DNA of 64,000 nucleotides from Bemisia tabaci (lineage: Eukaryota; Arthropoda; Insecta; Hemiptera; Aleyrodidae): NCBI RefSeq assembly GCF_918797505.1, contig NC_092794.1, forward strand, positions 30,990,122 through 31,054,121, in the 5' to 3' direction. The position numbers and the translations under genes were made by a program. Of the stretch, positions 11,641 to 23,947 are shown piece after piece. How positions within the stretch are numbered: the first letter of the stretch is position 1; each line of letters starts with the position of its first letter. The notes below the pieces were generated by a model. That model ran no database searches. It was given only the letters and a program-made list of their open reading frames with translations, and was not told where the DNA came from.

Positions 11641-12355
11641 TTTGAGATGAATGTGTATTCGAGGTTGCGAATTAAATCCCATGTTTGCAGGGTAATTCCA
11701 CCCCTGAACACAAAAAAAAAACGGGTGGTGCAAGTGAATGACATGTTCGTGCTGCGGTATGAATGTGTATCCACATGTGTGATACACATTCGTACTGTTG
11801 TATGGATGTGTATTCCATGAACGAGGATGTTGCTCCTGTTTGGATCGGTGTATCCAATGGGTGAACGAGGACTAACTCCTGTTCGGATCGGTGGATCCAA
11901 TGGTATCAGGGTTACCCCCCTGAGCACAAAAAGGGTTGCATCAGTGAATGACATGCTCGTACTTTGTTATGAAGATGTCTTCGATGCTTAGGGTAATACC
12001 TCCCTGAAAAAGGTGCATCAATGTTCGATGCTTGAGAGGACGGCCAAGGAAAAGGAGAGCGAGTAGTTGTCAGGGTTGCCTCTGATGACATCATTAAGGA
12101 TTGGATTTTCTGAATCTATGAGTTTACATTAGCACAATAAATGCAAACATTAATGAGATTTTGATTTATTTCAGTTTGATATCAAGAGTTTACTTTAAAG
12201 AAAAATGAACGTTGCATGTCAACGTGCGTTGCGATTGTTCGGATCGGTGTATCCAAAGGGTGAACGAGGACTAACTCATGTTCGGATCGGTGGATCCAAT
12301 GGTATCAGGGTTATCCCCCTGAGCACAAAAAGGGTTGCATCAGTGAATGACATGC
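11641..12355. repeat. Complex internal repeats of the LTR element
   Basis: Interspersed phrases such as 'gttcggatcggtg-atccaa', 'gggtgaacgaggactaactc' and 'agtgaatgacatg' occur two to four times with small changes. One long copy at 11865-11955 recurs at 12262-12355. The shared 'tgcatcagtgaatgaca' ties these to the 41-bp units. Confidence 0.75.
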
Positions 12356-13984
12356 AACGTGCGCGAATTTAATTCAGTATGAAGAAGTTAATCTGTGAGT
12401 CCTGGTAATGAACGTAAAGGACAATTTAGTTGTTCAAAAATATTATTAGAGCTGCGCATGGAGTAAGTACGGAGATTTGATTATAATATTATTATTGGCA
12501 AAAATTGAAAATATTACTAGCTAATGAGTAATCAGTAACGGGAATTTTATACTCAAAGAGCATGAAAAAGAACCGTTCTCGCCAAAATTCAGGATCGGGT
12601 GAAACATTCATACTTTTCGAAATTTGAAATTCATAGAAAATACTTCCTCATGAAAATGTCACTACTGTGTCAATCGATGCTCAAGAGGGGAGGTGTGTAT
12701 GCGGTGCGTTAAACGGTTTTTTTCACTTCCATGAAAAGTCTCAAGTAAATTTGTAACAGATAAAATGATGGTAGAAGACCTGAGTCAAGATGTGATCCGC
12801 TGGTCCATTACATTGCTGACATCTCGTCATCTTGAGTTTGGAGACGTCAAAATTATTTGACCCGTCAGGTATTACTGGTCAGTTAATAATGACATACTAA
12901 ACTTACCATCCAGGACTTATGGAAGTTAAACTTCACTGGGATGAGTCTGTCCCTCGACTGATTTTTAAGAATTGAAGACATTTTATTCTGATAATTCATC
13001 CATTTCGGATCTAGAAGTTAAGATTTGCCATGTTGCTGAATGATGTATAAATTGAGTTACAAGGCTTTGCAGATGCTTCAGAGCAGGCATATACGGTATG
13101 CATCTATTTGCTTTCAATTAATGCATAAAACGAGGTTTAATGTCATCTTCTGATCGCAAATTCATCAGTTGCACCTCTTCACTCAATATTCATTCCAAGA
13201 TTGGAATTATGTGAAACTGTAATTTCATCCAGGTTACTGTCTCAACTTGTAACTGCGATGTGTTCAGAATTTGCATCAATTGGGTATTTTGACCCTAAAA
13301 CTGCCTTTCGTTAGATTCATGAATTTCCTTCCGTTGGAAAATGTTGTCGCAAACAGATTTGCTGACATTTAAACACTGAATTCGGATGTACAGTTATATC
13401 ATGTTGAATCTGAGATCCATCCAGCTGGTTCAATTTCGCGGAATTGTCTCTGGGGGTCAGATGAAAACCTGAAGATTTATCTCATATTTATCTGGATAAG
13501 TTAGTGACGGCAGAGGAGGCTATGAAAGAGTGAAAAAAGAATTATGTCTATTGTTTACTGTACCTGATTTGGTTCAAAAATCTCCCCATCAAATAAAAAA
13601 TTAGGAAACATGATAGTTAATGGTCTAGTTTGAGTATATTTTCGATCTTTATGGGATGTGCAGTTGTTGAGCATCGATTGCCACTTTGTCATTTTTAAAA
13701 ATTGTAGCTGAATGCTGAATGAATTTTACATTGCGATGAGTCAATATTATGTTTAGTAATAGTATCTGAAATAATACTACCGGATAAAATATCATTGGTT
13801 GTTGATAATGAAACCGGAATTATATGTGAGTTTACTCACTTTCAGAAAAATTTGAATGAATAATTTTACTGATACGCTGGGAAATCGTCGGGAAAACGTA
13901 AAAGAGAGTAATGAAAATGGAATAATGTTAGCTCTGAAAACGCAGTTAGGTGTTGAATCCCTGCAGGATTCAAAGGGGGCGGCA

Positions 13985-14300
13985 TGTTGCGTCAACGTTA
14001 CCATAGAAATGCAGTTTTTTGACCATCTTTTCAGTGTGCATCAGAGTGGTAGCTTGAGTGGATTTTGATTGTCCTTGCTTCGTACATTTTCTACTTTATC
14101 ATCCCTTTGAAGTCAAGATATCCTCAGTTTCTTATGTTCAGTATTTGTCATTTCAGTATCTGTCATTAAACTAAGTACGTGTGTTCTATAAGTCAATTGT
14201 ATTATTTCTTATGGTATTATTGCACTAAAGCTCATGTTCTTAGCATGAGATTGGAAGGGGAGATAACCTCATCTTTTTTGGAATAAAACTTGGAGAAACA
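13985..14300 (+). repeat. 3' LTR of the non-autonomous element
   Basis: 316 bp, same termini as the 5' LTR. It is preceded by the purine-rich AAAGGGGGCGGCA, a plausible polypurine tract. It differs from the 5' LTR by four transitions. Confidence 0.92.
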
Positions 14301-14305
14301 GGTAC

Positions 14306-17104
14306 ATACTTATTCAAGGCATGGCTAGTGCAGCATGGATAAGGTTCGTTACATCAACAATCTAGCTGAGCCGAACGGCGAAGCATAAAACAGAGGTTCA
14401 GTGAAAAGAAAAATGATGATTTTTTGACAGGAATAATAATCGATTGGCTGCTCGGCGTCAACATCTATTAGCCGATCCGAAGATTAAGCCTTGGAAACCG
14501 TAGTTGTTTTGCTGCGGTGAAAAATTATAATGATGTTTATTGGAAACAGCCTCACTGGAGTGACACTGCAATATCTGTCAGGTGAGGAGTATTGGGGTGG
14601 AACCCCTTGCAAGGAGCATACGCTTGAATAGACGTAATCAAATAACAATGATCTCGCAGTCTTAGCAAGAGCCTTGTACCTCTCGAAGCAGAAAAAACCG
14701 CGCATGCACCCGGTTGCGCTTGCAGTACTTGAACCCCCCTCCCCCTCAATGATCTTAATTTATTTGTTTTTATATTTTTATCTCACTAGTTTATTTTTGT
14801 CTCATAGGGGGACCTTATGAATGCCAGCAAGGAAGGGTTATGATGTTATCATTGTTAAATGACGAATGAAGACTTGACTTCTCAATTAAATCCGACTCGG
14901 ATATCGGGTTTTCTGATGGAATTTCTTGCGGTGTCCTTTGCGGTGTTTCCTGCGGTAAAATATGAGATTGACATGAGCCAAACATGGTTTAACATCAAAC
15001 AACTTATATCAAAGTCAAGTTTTGTTCTAGTTTTGGGGATTGCTTCAATTCAACTTCAGAACAATAAATATGTCGGCCGAAAAATGTTAGACTTAAGAAA
15101 CTGACGCTACTTCAATGCCGTTAATGTATTTTTGAAAACTACACATCTCGCATTATGAGGAGCTACTGTTCATAGTTCATTTGAAGTACGACACATGATG
15201 TCCGTAAAGTTTGCAAACCGACTTTCCAAATATAATTTTTTTTTCTCACCATTGCTCATTGTTGGCTCACTTCATAAAAATCATTTTCATTTTTTTGGTG
15301 AGGCATGTATTTCCCAAAAACTGTGCTCGAATATTTGGAGAGATCCTTTGACTCAAGCACCTTAATTTTCTCCGATTAGGTTCAAATTGGTGGCAAGGTA
15401 CGCAGAATCATTTGCTCGCCTTTGTATAACTCTCAGTTTTTATTTCTTCCCCCCCCCCCCAATCAAAAATGGCGGGCTAAATTTCGAGGCTCATCAAATA
15501 AAGGCATTACCCCCGAATTGCATCCAAAATTGGTCTCAAATGAAGCAAGATAATTTGCTCACCTTTACTTACACCTTTATTTCCGTTGTTTTCCTCCTGA
15601 AATCAACCCCCCTCCCCCTATCCACACCAAAAAAAAAATTTGGAGCTCACAGTTTCATGTCATACAGTTTCCAATGCATGGTTTTCAAACATTATTAAAA
15701 TACACAAAATTTCATTTCAAAAAGTTCCATAAAATATTGCATCCTTAGTTTGAACCACCGCGAACATTACCTGCCACGCACTTTGCGGAGCGCCTTCATC
15801 ATCTTAATTATGCTTCAAACTTACACTTGAGCACTTACACTCAAAATCATGAAATTATTAAGAAAATGGTGCTTTATGTAGTGATACAAGCAACCGTTTT
15901 TGTGTTATGGGTAAAGAACCGATTTTGGGGCACTTACCCCCCCCCCCAAAAAAAAAAAAAAAAAAAAAAAAAAACCAAACACGTCACGTTATCGAAGAAG
16001 GCTTTTTTGGTTACCTAGGGGTCAAAAGGACTCACTATGCCAAATACCAGCTTGTTATTAATTTTTTCTCTTAACTTTCATATAATTCCTGGAATACATC
16101 GATGATCGGCCGATGGACTTGCTCTGCTATTGATCGCAACCCCCCCTCCCCCTCTTCACAAATATTCAGTGAAAAGCTCGCTCGTGTCCAATTCCTGAAT
16201 GCAATGTTTGTGTAACTTTTTCCAACTCATGTCAAAGGCCTCTCGGCCGATATCTGTACAAATCAAAAGAATACAACCTTATATATAAAATCCGGACCTA
16301 ATAACCCAACTTAAATTGTGACTATGAGACTAGATGCATCTTTGAAGGGATGTTGGGGGTTGCAACGGTCACGGCAACTTTCTGTGAATTTAACAATTTT
16401 GATAAATAAAGCTTTATAAAATATAGCTTCTAACTATACACGAGTAAACAGTTTACTAAAGTGTTAGACTAAATAAAATAAAATTTGGTGGCTTACACTA
16501 CAAAAAACCCCAATTAAATTTTTCTAGAATAAAGAGTTAGTAAAACAGAAAAAACAAAAGCTTGAATAAAACAGACAGAAAATTCAAGAAGAAATAAACA
16601 TAACTGAACTACGAGTAAAAATAAGTAAAATCCGCAATTTCCCAAAAGGACAACAATTATAAATGATTTTGGTTAACAGGGGTCATTTGGCACATCAACA
16701 AAAAATTGTCGATCTCTTCTCCCAAAGGATGTTCAGATTTGAAAATCGGATTATTTTAACGCCTCCAGTGTTTGATTGGCATTTTACCCCAAAAATACAC
16801 CGAATCGCCGTGTAACTCCAAAAAATGGGGAAATAGGGAAAACGTAAAACGTAAAACGAAGACAAATCCTATTTTTTCGCCTTATAATTTGAGCCCGCAG
16901 TCAAAACCACCCTTACTATTTGGAATGTGCCTAAACGGGATCATTATACCCTAAAACCCTGAAAACGGGATTTCAGGGGGCTGGAAACATTTTCATTGAA
17001 TGTTTTGGGGTTGATTTACCCCTCAAGTTAGTGGCCTGAAGCTCAATTTTGGGTCGTTTCTGAGAGACGGATGGTAGACGAGTGCTCTGGAACACCCGGT
17101 ATAA
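14306..17104. other. No supportable gene
   Basis: Contains homopolymer runs (C at 15451-15461; C then A at 15938-15974) and several ORFs under 105 codons without motifs. No repeat pair was noticed inside the window. Confidence 0.45.
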
Positions 17105-17308
17105 TATTGAAGTAGGGTAATTCTACTTTCTCAGGTTGGTAGCCTCATGCCGCTCTCTGATTGGCCGGCTCCCACTTGCCTTCTTGTATCATTCTATGTT
17201 CTCGTTGTTCGTATTCATGTAGCCCTTTTGCGATGCATTATAGTCCCCCACGTATTTCACGCTCGAAATAATTGTTATTTATTTCTCGCCCTTATCCACC
17301 CTCTATCA
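17105..17308 (+). repeat. 5' LTR of copia element
   Basis: 204 bp, starting TATTGAAGTAGGG and ending CCTCTATCA. The four differences from the 3' LTR are G/A, C/T, C/T and C/T. Confidence 0.93.
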
Positions 17309-17320
17309 GGTTATGGGCCG
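17309..17320 (+). promoter_or_regulatory. Primer binding site
   Basis: GGTTATGGGCC directly abuts the 5' LTR. Drosophila copia has the same string here and primes from an internal fragment of initiator methionine tRNA. The sequence match is seen; the priming mode is inferred from copia. Confidence 0.8.
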
Positions 17321-17505
17321 TCCGCTTTGATGTGTGCAGAAATGCAGAAGTTTTGACAGTCGGTATGATCGCGTAAAAAGTGGCTGTACTAGTCCCGGTC
17401 CCGTGATGGCGTTCTAACCTCGTCTCCTCGTGTTCGGTTTTATTCTTCCCAGTTAGTGAAACGTCCTGGAATCTGTGATCAAGGAAAACGGTGTGTGTGG
17501 AAGTA

Positions 17506-18189
17506 ATGGCTGTGTCATACCATAATTTCGTGAAGCCATTTGACGGCACCGGTTTTGATGCTTGGAAGTTCAGAGTGGAAGCTCGTTTGGGAAGAGAAGG
17601 TTGCAAGGAGGCGTTGTTTGAGAAGAAAACCACCATGACTCAGTACCAGTACGAGCTACTGGACGTGAAGGCACAGGACATCATAGTCCAAGCTTTGGCA
17701 GACACCGTCATAGACACGGTAAGAGGAAAGTCGTCCAGTAAAGAAATGATGGAACCCCTCGAAGCTGTCTACACGCGAAAAAGCCTAGCCTCTAGGATTA
17801 GTTTGAAGCGGGAGCTGACCGGGATGAAATTTACCAAAGGTAAACTGTCCGAATTTCTTGAAAAGTTTTTCAGCAAGCTTTTAGAATTAAAAGGTACTGG
17901 AGCCGTTCTTGATGACGAGGAAATCATGTCGTTGCTATTAATGTCCATGCCAAAATCATACGCGGCAGTGACAGCATCCATCGATGTAATATTTGCTAAA
18001 GATCCTTCTGGTGTATCACTAGACTTTGTCAAAAGCCGTTTGTTGCAAGAAGAACTTAACCAGAAGGGCAATGCTTCTGCTGAAAGTAACGAATCTGTAG
18101 TATTTTACTCTGATAATGCGAAAGACAGAGGAAAGAAATTCCGGAAACAGCGAGGTAAAAATTCGAACTCTAATCATGAGTGGCGGTAG
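17506..18189 (+). pseudogene. gag: Copia gag, N-terminal part
   Basis: The ATG at 17506 is preferred over the upstream alternative start because MAVSYHNFVKPFDGTGFDAW is the usual gag opening (start motif plus 'F-G--F-W'). The following ~220 residues fit the UBN2-type copia gag: helical, with an 'LLLMSMPKSY' block and a 'LLQEELN' block. It ends in a basic stretch with a stop at 18187-18189, just before the zinc knuckle would be expected. The knuckle is found at 25699, after the insertion. Structural capsid protein of the virus-like particle; here truncated. Confidence 0.9.
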
Positions 18190-18859
18190 CCACCACCGGG
18201 CAAGTAACCTATCCTCCAACAGCACAGCCCGGTCGAGGCAACGACACCATAGTTACACGAACTTCGCTTATTTGGGTTTTTAGTTGCGGTCTCAAAAGCT
18301 TTTCAAAGCAACGGAGCGACGGATTTTAGAAATTTTGGTGTCTAAAGATGCGTCTTGATCCCGTCTAACGAACTGTTGAGTTTCAAGGAGGTTGATGATT
18401 TATTAAACGAGATAATTACGCATATGTGCCTAAAATAGCGAAAAGTATCCACTTTGACCATTTTCACGTTCGGACAAAGCTATGGAGAATACGAGACATC
18501 AGAGCCCTATATAATGTTATATCAAAACAATTGTCTTGTTCCCGTGTAGTGTGCATTTTAGTTTCATTAATATCCAAGGCATCCTAAGAGAAATATTGCG
18601 TCTAAACTGCTTTTCGGGTGCAATGGGCGACCCGACCTGCCAACGCTTATCATTGAATTTCTCGCTTACAATATTCTGGAATGAAGTTATGGTTATTTCC
18701 AGGAATCATCTTGAAGATATGAGGATTCCAAAAATTATACATAAGTTGGGGTTTACTTTTACCATTTAGGCTGTATCTTGGACAGCAACTCGATAATCAT
18801 GAAACCCGACTTCACTAACACATACACACGGTAGAGTAACAGTGTTAGTGCTCTCTGCA
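18190..18859. other. Non-copia DNA inside the copia element, left part
   Basis: The copia frame is lost around 18190. This stretch has no recognisable protein. It ends in TCTCTGCA, the target duplicated by the next foldback. I could not fix the exact left junction of the insertion. Confidence 0.5.
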
Positions 18860-20967
18860 GGGGTGCCACACACGGGAGGGATGAGGCGCCCAAAAGTGAG
18901 GCTCTGCTGCGCGCGCACGTCGCATGTTTGGATTGTAATTTCGCGGCAGATTCGAACCCAAGGGGCGAGTTCCATAATACATTCTTCTCAAATGCACAGT
19001 ATTAAAGTAAAAAAAGTCCAGAGTTTTAATCACGATTACTTTAATTAAATTTAACCTCTCGTAAATCCATACGTAAAAAGGGTTTCCTTCTCCGTAAATT
19101 TTAACAGTTTTATAGTGAGTTTAGTGATTAAAATTTACAATTTTTAGGAGATTTTTTAAAGTTCTTACTACAAGGGAATGTCTTGGCGAAGATTCTTTAC
19201 TTTAACTCGCTTGCTCTTGACTTTCACATGGATGAAGCTAGCAGAACTTTTCGTGGAAGGGAGGGGGAGGATACGCTCCCAGGTCGCTCCCTCAAAAAAA
19301 GAAGAAAAACCGCAACAATGATGCTGTGGGATGTTTCTTTTATGGGGGGGGGGGGGGGGGAGCCTCTCGAGAAGGACTGGGCAGTGGGCTCCTCTGATGC
19401 CAGCTTTGCTCTCTCTCTCTCTGATATTTTGGTACCCTGCTACGAAATTTCTTTTCCATTTTACTGTTAGCCTTTCATCCTTACTGCTACACGAATTGTT
19501 AATTTGAGAGAATAAGATTGAAGGAAATTCATTTGTGAGCTGTCTGGAAAAGAGAATTGGACGTATTTATGCTACAAGGAAATATGTGCAAATGAGTGAA
19601 AGCAAAAAGATTTTTCAAAAGAAATTCAAAAGAAAAGCAAAATTCAAAATGTAATAATTCATACAAATTACGAATTCAACAAATATTGCCATTAATACTT
19701 TAATCATCACTTAATCAGAATACTGCTTCTTGAGCACACTGATGGCCTAAGTCCAAAAACATGCATTTTGGATTCAAGACGTTAGTCATTTTCCAACATG
19801 TTTATTTTTTCTAAGGAGAAATGATCCCAGTTTTCTCTTTTAATTTCCGTTGATTTCTCTTCAAGACAGAAAGAATATCCTGTAAAAATTTCAGACAGTA
19901 ACAATGGTGTTTTTCTGCAAAGATACTCAGGAGACACATACATTTATTAAACTTAGTAATTGAGGTAGGTACCTATGTGTTTCTAAATGTAGGTACGCTA
20001 TAGCAATAGACTTATGCCTATAATCATAATTATAGCGGGTGCAGGTACCTATTGCTTTTATCGAGGAAATATTGTTTGAGATTTTTGAAGCTTAAGGATT
20101 TAGAAAAGAGACGAGAAAGTGCTAAAGTAAAATTGAACGTATTTATGCTGAGAAGAATTATGCGAAAATAAATCGAATCAAGAGGATCTATGTGCATAGG
20201 GCTCACAAGCTACACTAATCTTTTTGCTTTCACTCATTTGCACATATTTCCTTGTAGCATAAATACGTCCAATTCTCTTTTCCAGACAGCTCACAAATGA
20301 ATTTCCTTCAATCTTATTCTCTCAAATTAACAATTCGTGTAGCAGTAAGGATGAAAGGCTAACAGTAAAATGGAAAAGAAATTTCGTAGCAGGGTACCAA
20401 AATATCAGAGAGAGAGAGAGCAAAGCTGGCATCAGAGGAGCCCACTGCCCAGTCCTTCTCGAGAGGCTCCCCCCCCCCCCCCCACAAAAGAAACATCCCA
20501 CAGCATCATTGTTGCGGTTTTTCTTCTTTTTTTGAGGGAGCGACCTGGGAGCGTATCCTCCCCCTCCCTTCCACGAAAAGTTCTGCTAGCTTCATCCATG
20601 TGAAAGTCAAGAGCAAGCGAGTTAAAGTAAAGAATCTTCGCCAAGACATTCCCTTGTAGTAAGAACTTTAAAAAATCTCCTAAAAATTGTAAATTTTAAT
20701 CACTAAACTCACTATAAAACTGTTAAAATTTACGGAGAAGGAAACCCTTTTTACGTATGGATTTACGAGAGGTTAAATTTAATTAAAGTAATCGTGATTA
20801 AAACTCTGGACTTTTTTTACTTTAATACTGTGCATTTGAGAAGAATGTATTATGGAACTCGCCCCTTGGGTTCGAATCTGCCGCGAAATTACAATCCAAA
20901 CATGCGACGTGCGCGCGCAGCAGAGCCTCACTTTTGGGCGCCTCATCCCTCCCGTGTGTGGCACCCC
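18860..20967. mobile_element. 2.1-kb foldback element, 8-bp TSD
   Basis: Left arm 18860-19612 and right arm 20217-20967 are inverted and nearly identical over ~750 bp, so both encode the same shadow ORFs. The spacer is 604 bp. Terminal GGGGTGCCACACACGGGAGG is mirrored at the right end. TCTCTGCA directly flanks both sides (18852-18859 and 20968-20975), a perfect 8-bp TSD. An 8-bp TSD fits hAT-type transposases (CAGGGGTGCC would be a hAT-like start) but no transposase is encoded. G- and C-runs lie at 19346-19360 and 20470-20482. Confidence 0.88.
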
Positions 20968-20975
20968 TCTCTGCA

Positions 20976-23947
20976 GTCATCAACGTCATCAACTCACGAG
21001 CGGAACAACAAAACAAAACAAATCACGAATGTTAGGTTAGTTCCTATTTCATGGACATCAAGGACGATCGAGACAATATGAAATCATTTGGTTTCAATGA
21101 TTTCAATCCATTTACGACTTCAACGATGTTTGTGACAATCATTATCATCGTGTTTTACAACCTGGAGCAGAAGTCTATCGCCTCATTGTGAAGTGAATTC
21201 TGAATATCCAATCTTAGAACTCAAAACCTCACCATGCTATTCTCTCATTTTTCTCTCTTCATTTTTGGTTCAAATCAAGCGATTTAAAGTCGCTTCACTA
21301 AAATTATGTGATCCTGAATCCATTCAAGAGTGTGAAGCTCACATTTTTCTGGCATTACAGCCTTTTTACTCCTCAAATTCTACGGATATGAGTCCATTTT
21401 GCTCAAGGTTTTTCTGAGCGATACCAAGTGTTTATACGTTTAAGATAAGTGAGATTTGTCTTTTGGTTCTTCTCTTAGCAGTTTTAAAGTAAAGTAGGTA
21501 TTACAGTACCTTCGTCCAGTTTTGTTTCCTTGTTTAATGTTTATTAAGAGTCTTTCTACGTGAACACTCAAGGACATACATACTTACGCTCAGGTACCAA
21601 TACCATTGTTTTTCTCTCACGTCAGGATGTACCTTTAAGCATGCTAATTTACTAAAGAAACTCCTCCAGTGATAAATAATTTTAAGCTTTATTACGAAGT
21701 GAAAACCTCTGTGTGGTGTCGCTAAATTTCTCAGATAAGTCTCAGTTTAGACACGTAGAACAGACGTTCACTTTTGTCCGTTACGATCCCTGCTCTTATA
21801 GCTTCACATCTTACTTTGATCTCTGATTCATCGATTAATGGCACTTTTAATTCCACTCATCATCAATCAGTTCAAAGCTATCTCAACGATGAATCATCAA
21901 ACGTTATATCAAGGAAGAAATTTTCTGCTGAAAGCTACGACGGAATTGACATTGCAACTCAACTTACGAAAGCATGAACCAGGACATAAGAATCTGTCTC
22001 AAAGTGAACATTTTTTTCAACTCATCAGGCAGTTTAGCAGGTAAGAAATCTACAGTTGATTAATTAAGGATTACCAGATTACATGCACACTGGTTTTCCA
22101 ACATTTACGGTAGATAGGGATATTTTTATTGATAATGATTAATGACGAAACGAATATATCAATACCATGGCCGAACTGGGAAACTACTTACCGCAATCCA
22201 CAAAGTTCATCCTCAAAGACTTTCAGTCTTTTTATTTCTCTACTGATAAATAATTCAACATAATTTCTGAAAATTGTGTAATTAATGACTTCGATGCGCA
22301 GAATATTCTTTTCTGGGATTTTAAGCGTAGTGGTCACTAACTTTTCCCTGATTTTGAAATGTCCTCTTTTGACATTAGGTGTCTCAGATAAAAATTCTTT
22401 TCACAAAAATTTCAAGTTTTTACTTGACTTTACTTTAAGTGTTTAGTCTCTTTAAACTGAAAAGTCCAATTTTTTTACTGGGAGAAGGAATTTCAATGCT
22501 CCGCAGCAAAACTACCTGACATATTTTCACAGTGAGGAGGGCTTAATTTCCTAACTTTTACAGAACCTGTCACCCTGTCTATCCCTCAGAAATTCAGTGA
22601 ACCAGATGAGATTCAATGAGGGTCGTTGATAAATTTACCACTAAATTGATACCGCTTAAAGGATTTTGGAGGGAGCAATTTTACCTACTAACATCGTGGT
22701 CAAACAGGTTTTATTCATCAGAGCCCTGAATTGAGGAACCAAGAGAAAATAATTTGTTTTCATTTACTCCTCAAAGATGATACTGACCATGATGCAGGTC
22801 AGTACCTATGAGAACTATATAGATCTCATAAAATTTCTGTAAACCTTGTCGCTGGGGGAAAGATCTAATACATACTGAAGATAATCATCGAATAATGTAC
22901 TCTCCTAAATAGACAAAAATTACAATGAAAATGTTCATTATTTGATGAAAAATAAAGTACAAAAATTTTCAGAGTCTCAGAGGACACCAAGAATGCCAAA
23001 AAATCTTAAAATAATTTCCTTTCACAAACAAAAATAAAAATGACACTGAACATTTCTAGCAGGGCTTCTTGATAATCAGAGAACAAAAATTTTGAGAGCT
23101 TGACACTTTTAATCCTTACAACTTTTAGATTGTAACACTAATGAGGTCTGGGAAGCTGTTGAATGCCCTGATTTTCAAACTTCTATTACTCAAGCAGCAC
23201 ACATTTCTTTGGATTTCAATTCCATGGTAAAATTATTTCTATTGCATTGTAGTGTTGAGAATGTTGCCTATTTACTCATTGAAGGAACAATTTTTAGAGC
23301 AATTAATTTGAAATAAGTACCTACCGTAGTTGCAATTTATCATTGAATTTCTTCGTATTTCTTGTCTTTCTTCTTTTTCTTTTCTTGGGATTCTACAATT
23401 GTATTTCTTTTCAGGGATATCTACAGTTGTGTAGATTTTGATTTTTAAAACTCATCTCTTTTTAAAACTAAGAGAGCGTTGAAATAATTATCACTTACCA
23501 TGTATAACTTTCTGCAAAATTTGCCTCAGTTGATGCTCTCACAAGTTCAGTTGTAAAGTCAATTCAGCCATAGCTTTCCGAAAAAAATTTCCTCTCCGAT
23601 CTAACAATTAATGATTAATCGTCGAAATAGCTTTGAACTGATTAATTAAAAATGACAGTCAAGGGTGTAAAAAAATAAGACGGATCCGAGAAACTTTGCT
23701 ACACAGCAAGGAGATATCCACTTCATAGCTATAAGCATTAAATGGATTACATTTTGCAATTAGGAGCCACTATTTCTGGTCCATTTTAGAAACAGAATAC
23801 ATGCTATTGGTTTCCCTATGCAGATATGTGCTTTTATGGGAGAGCCAGAGGTAATGGTTCCTTATTGTAAAATGTAATCCAATTCCTTCACAAGTGCGGG
23901 ACTTCATTTGGTAAAATAACAGTTTTCTTGCAAAAATGAGATGATAT
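20976..23947. other. Non-copia DNA inside the copia element, middle part
   Basis: About 3 kb of AT-rich sequence with no recognised coding domain. It continues the sequence left of the 2.1-kb foldback. It may be the body of an older element, but I found no matching termini. Confidence 0.45.

Larger units (their letters stand above)
10707..14300 (+). mobile_element. Complete non-autonomous LTR retrotransposon
   Basis: Two 316-bp direct repeats begin TGTTGCGTCAACG and end GGAGAAACA (TG..CA). They are flanked by a perfect 5-bp duplication, GGTAC (10702-10706 and 14301-14305). The LTRs differ at four sites, all transitions (~1.3%), so insertion was fairly recent. The 2,962-bp interior has no gag, protease, RT or integrase motif in any frame, so mobility must have depended on another element. 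This is a large non-autonomous (LARD/TRIM-like) structure. Confidence 0.92.

Noticed and set aside
11619..11954. 111-codon minus ORF in the LTR element as a gag remnant
   Set aside because: It is made of the internal tandem repeats and has no zinc knuckle or capsid motif.
18842..20964. Paired ORFs MLVLSAG../MAKILYFN.. on both strands
   Set aside because: They are identical only because of the inverted arms and contain homopolymers and low-complexity stretches.
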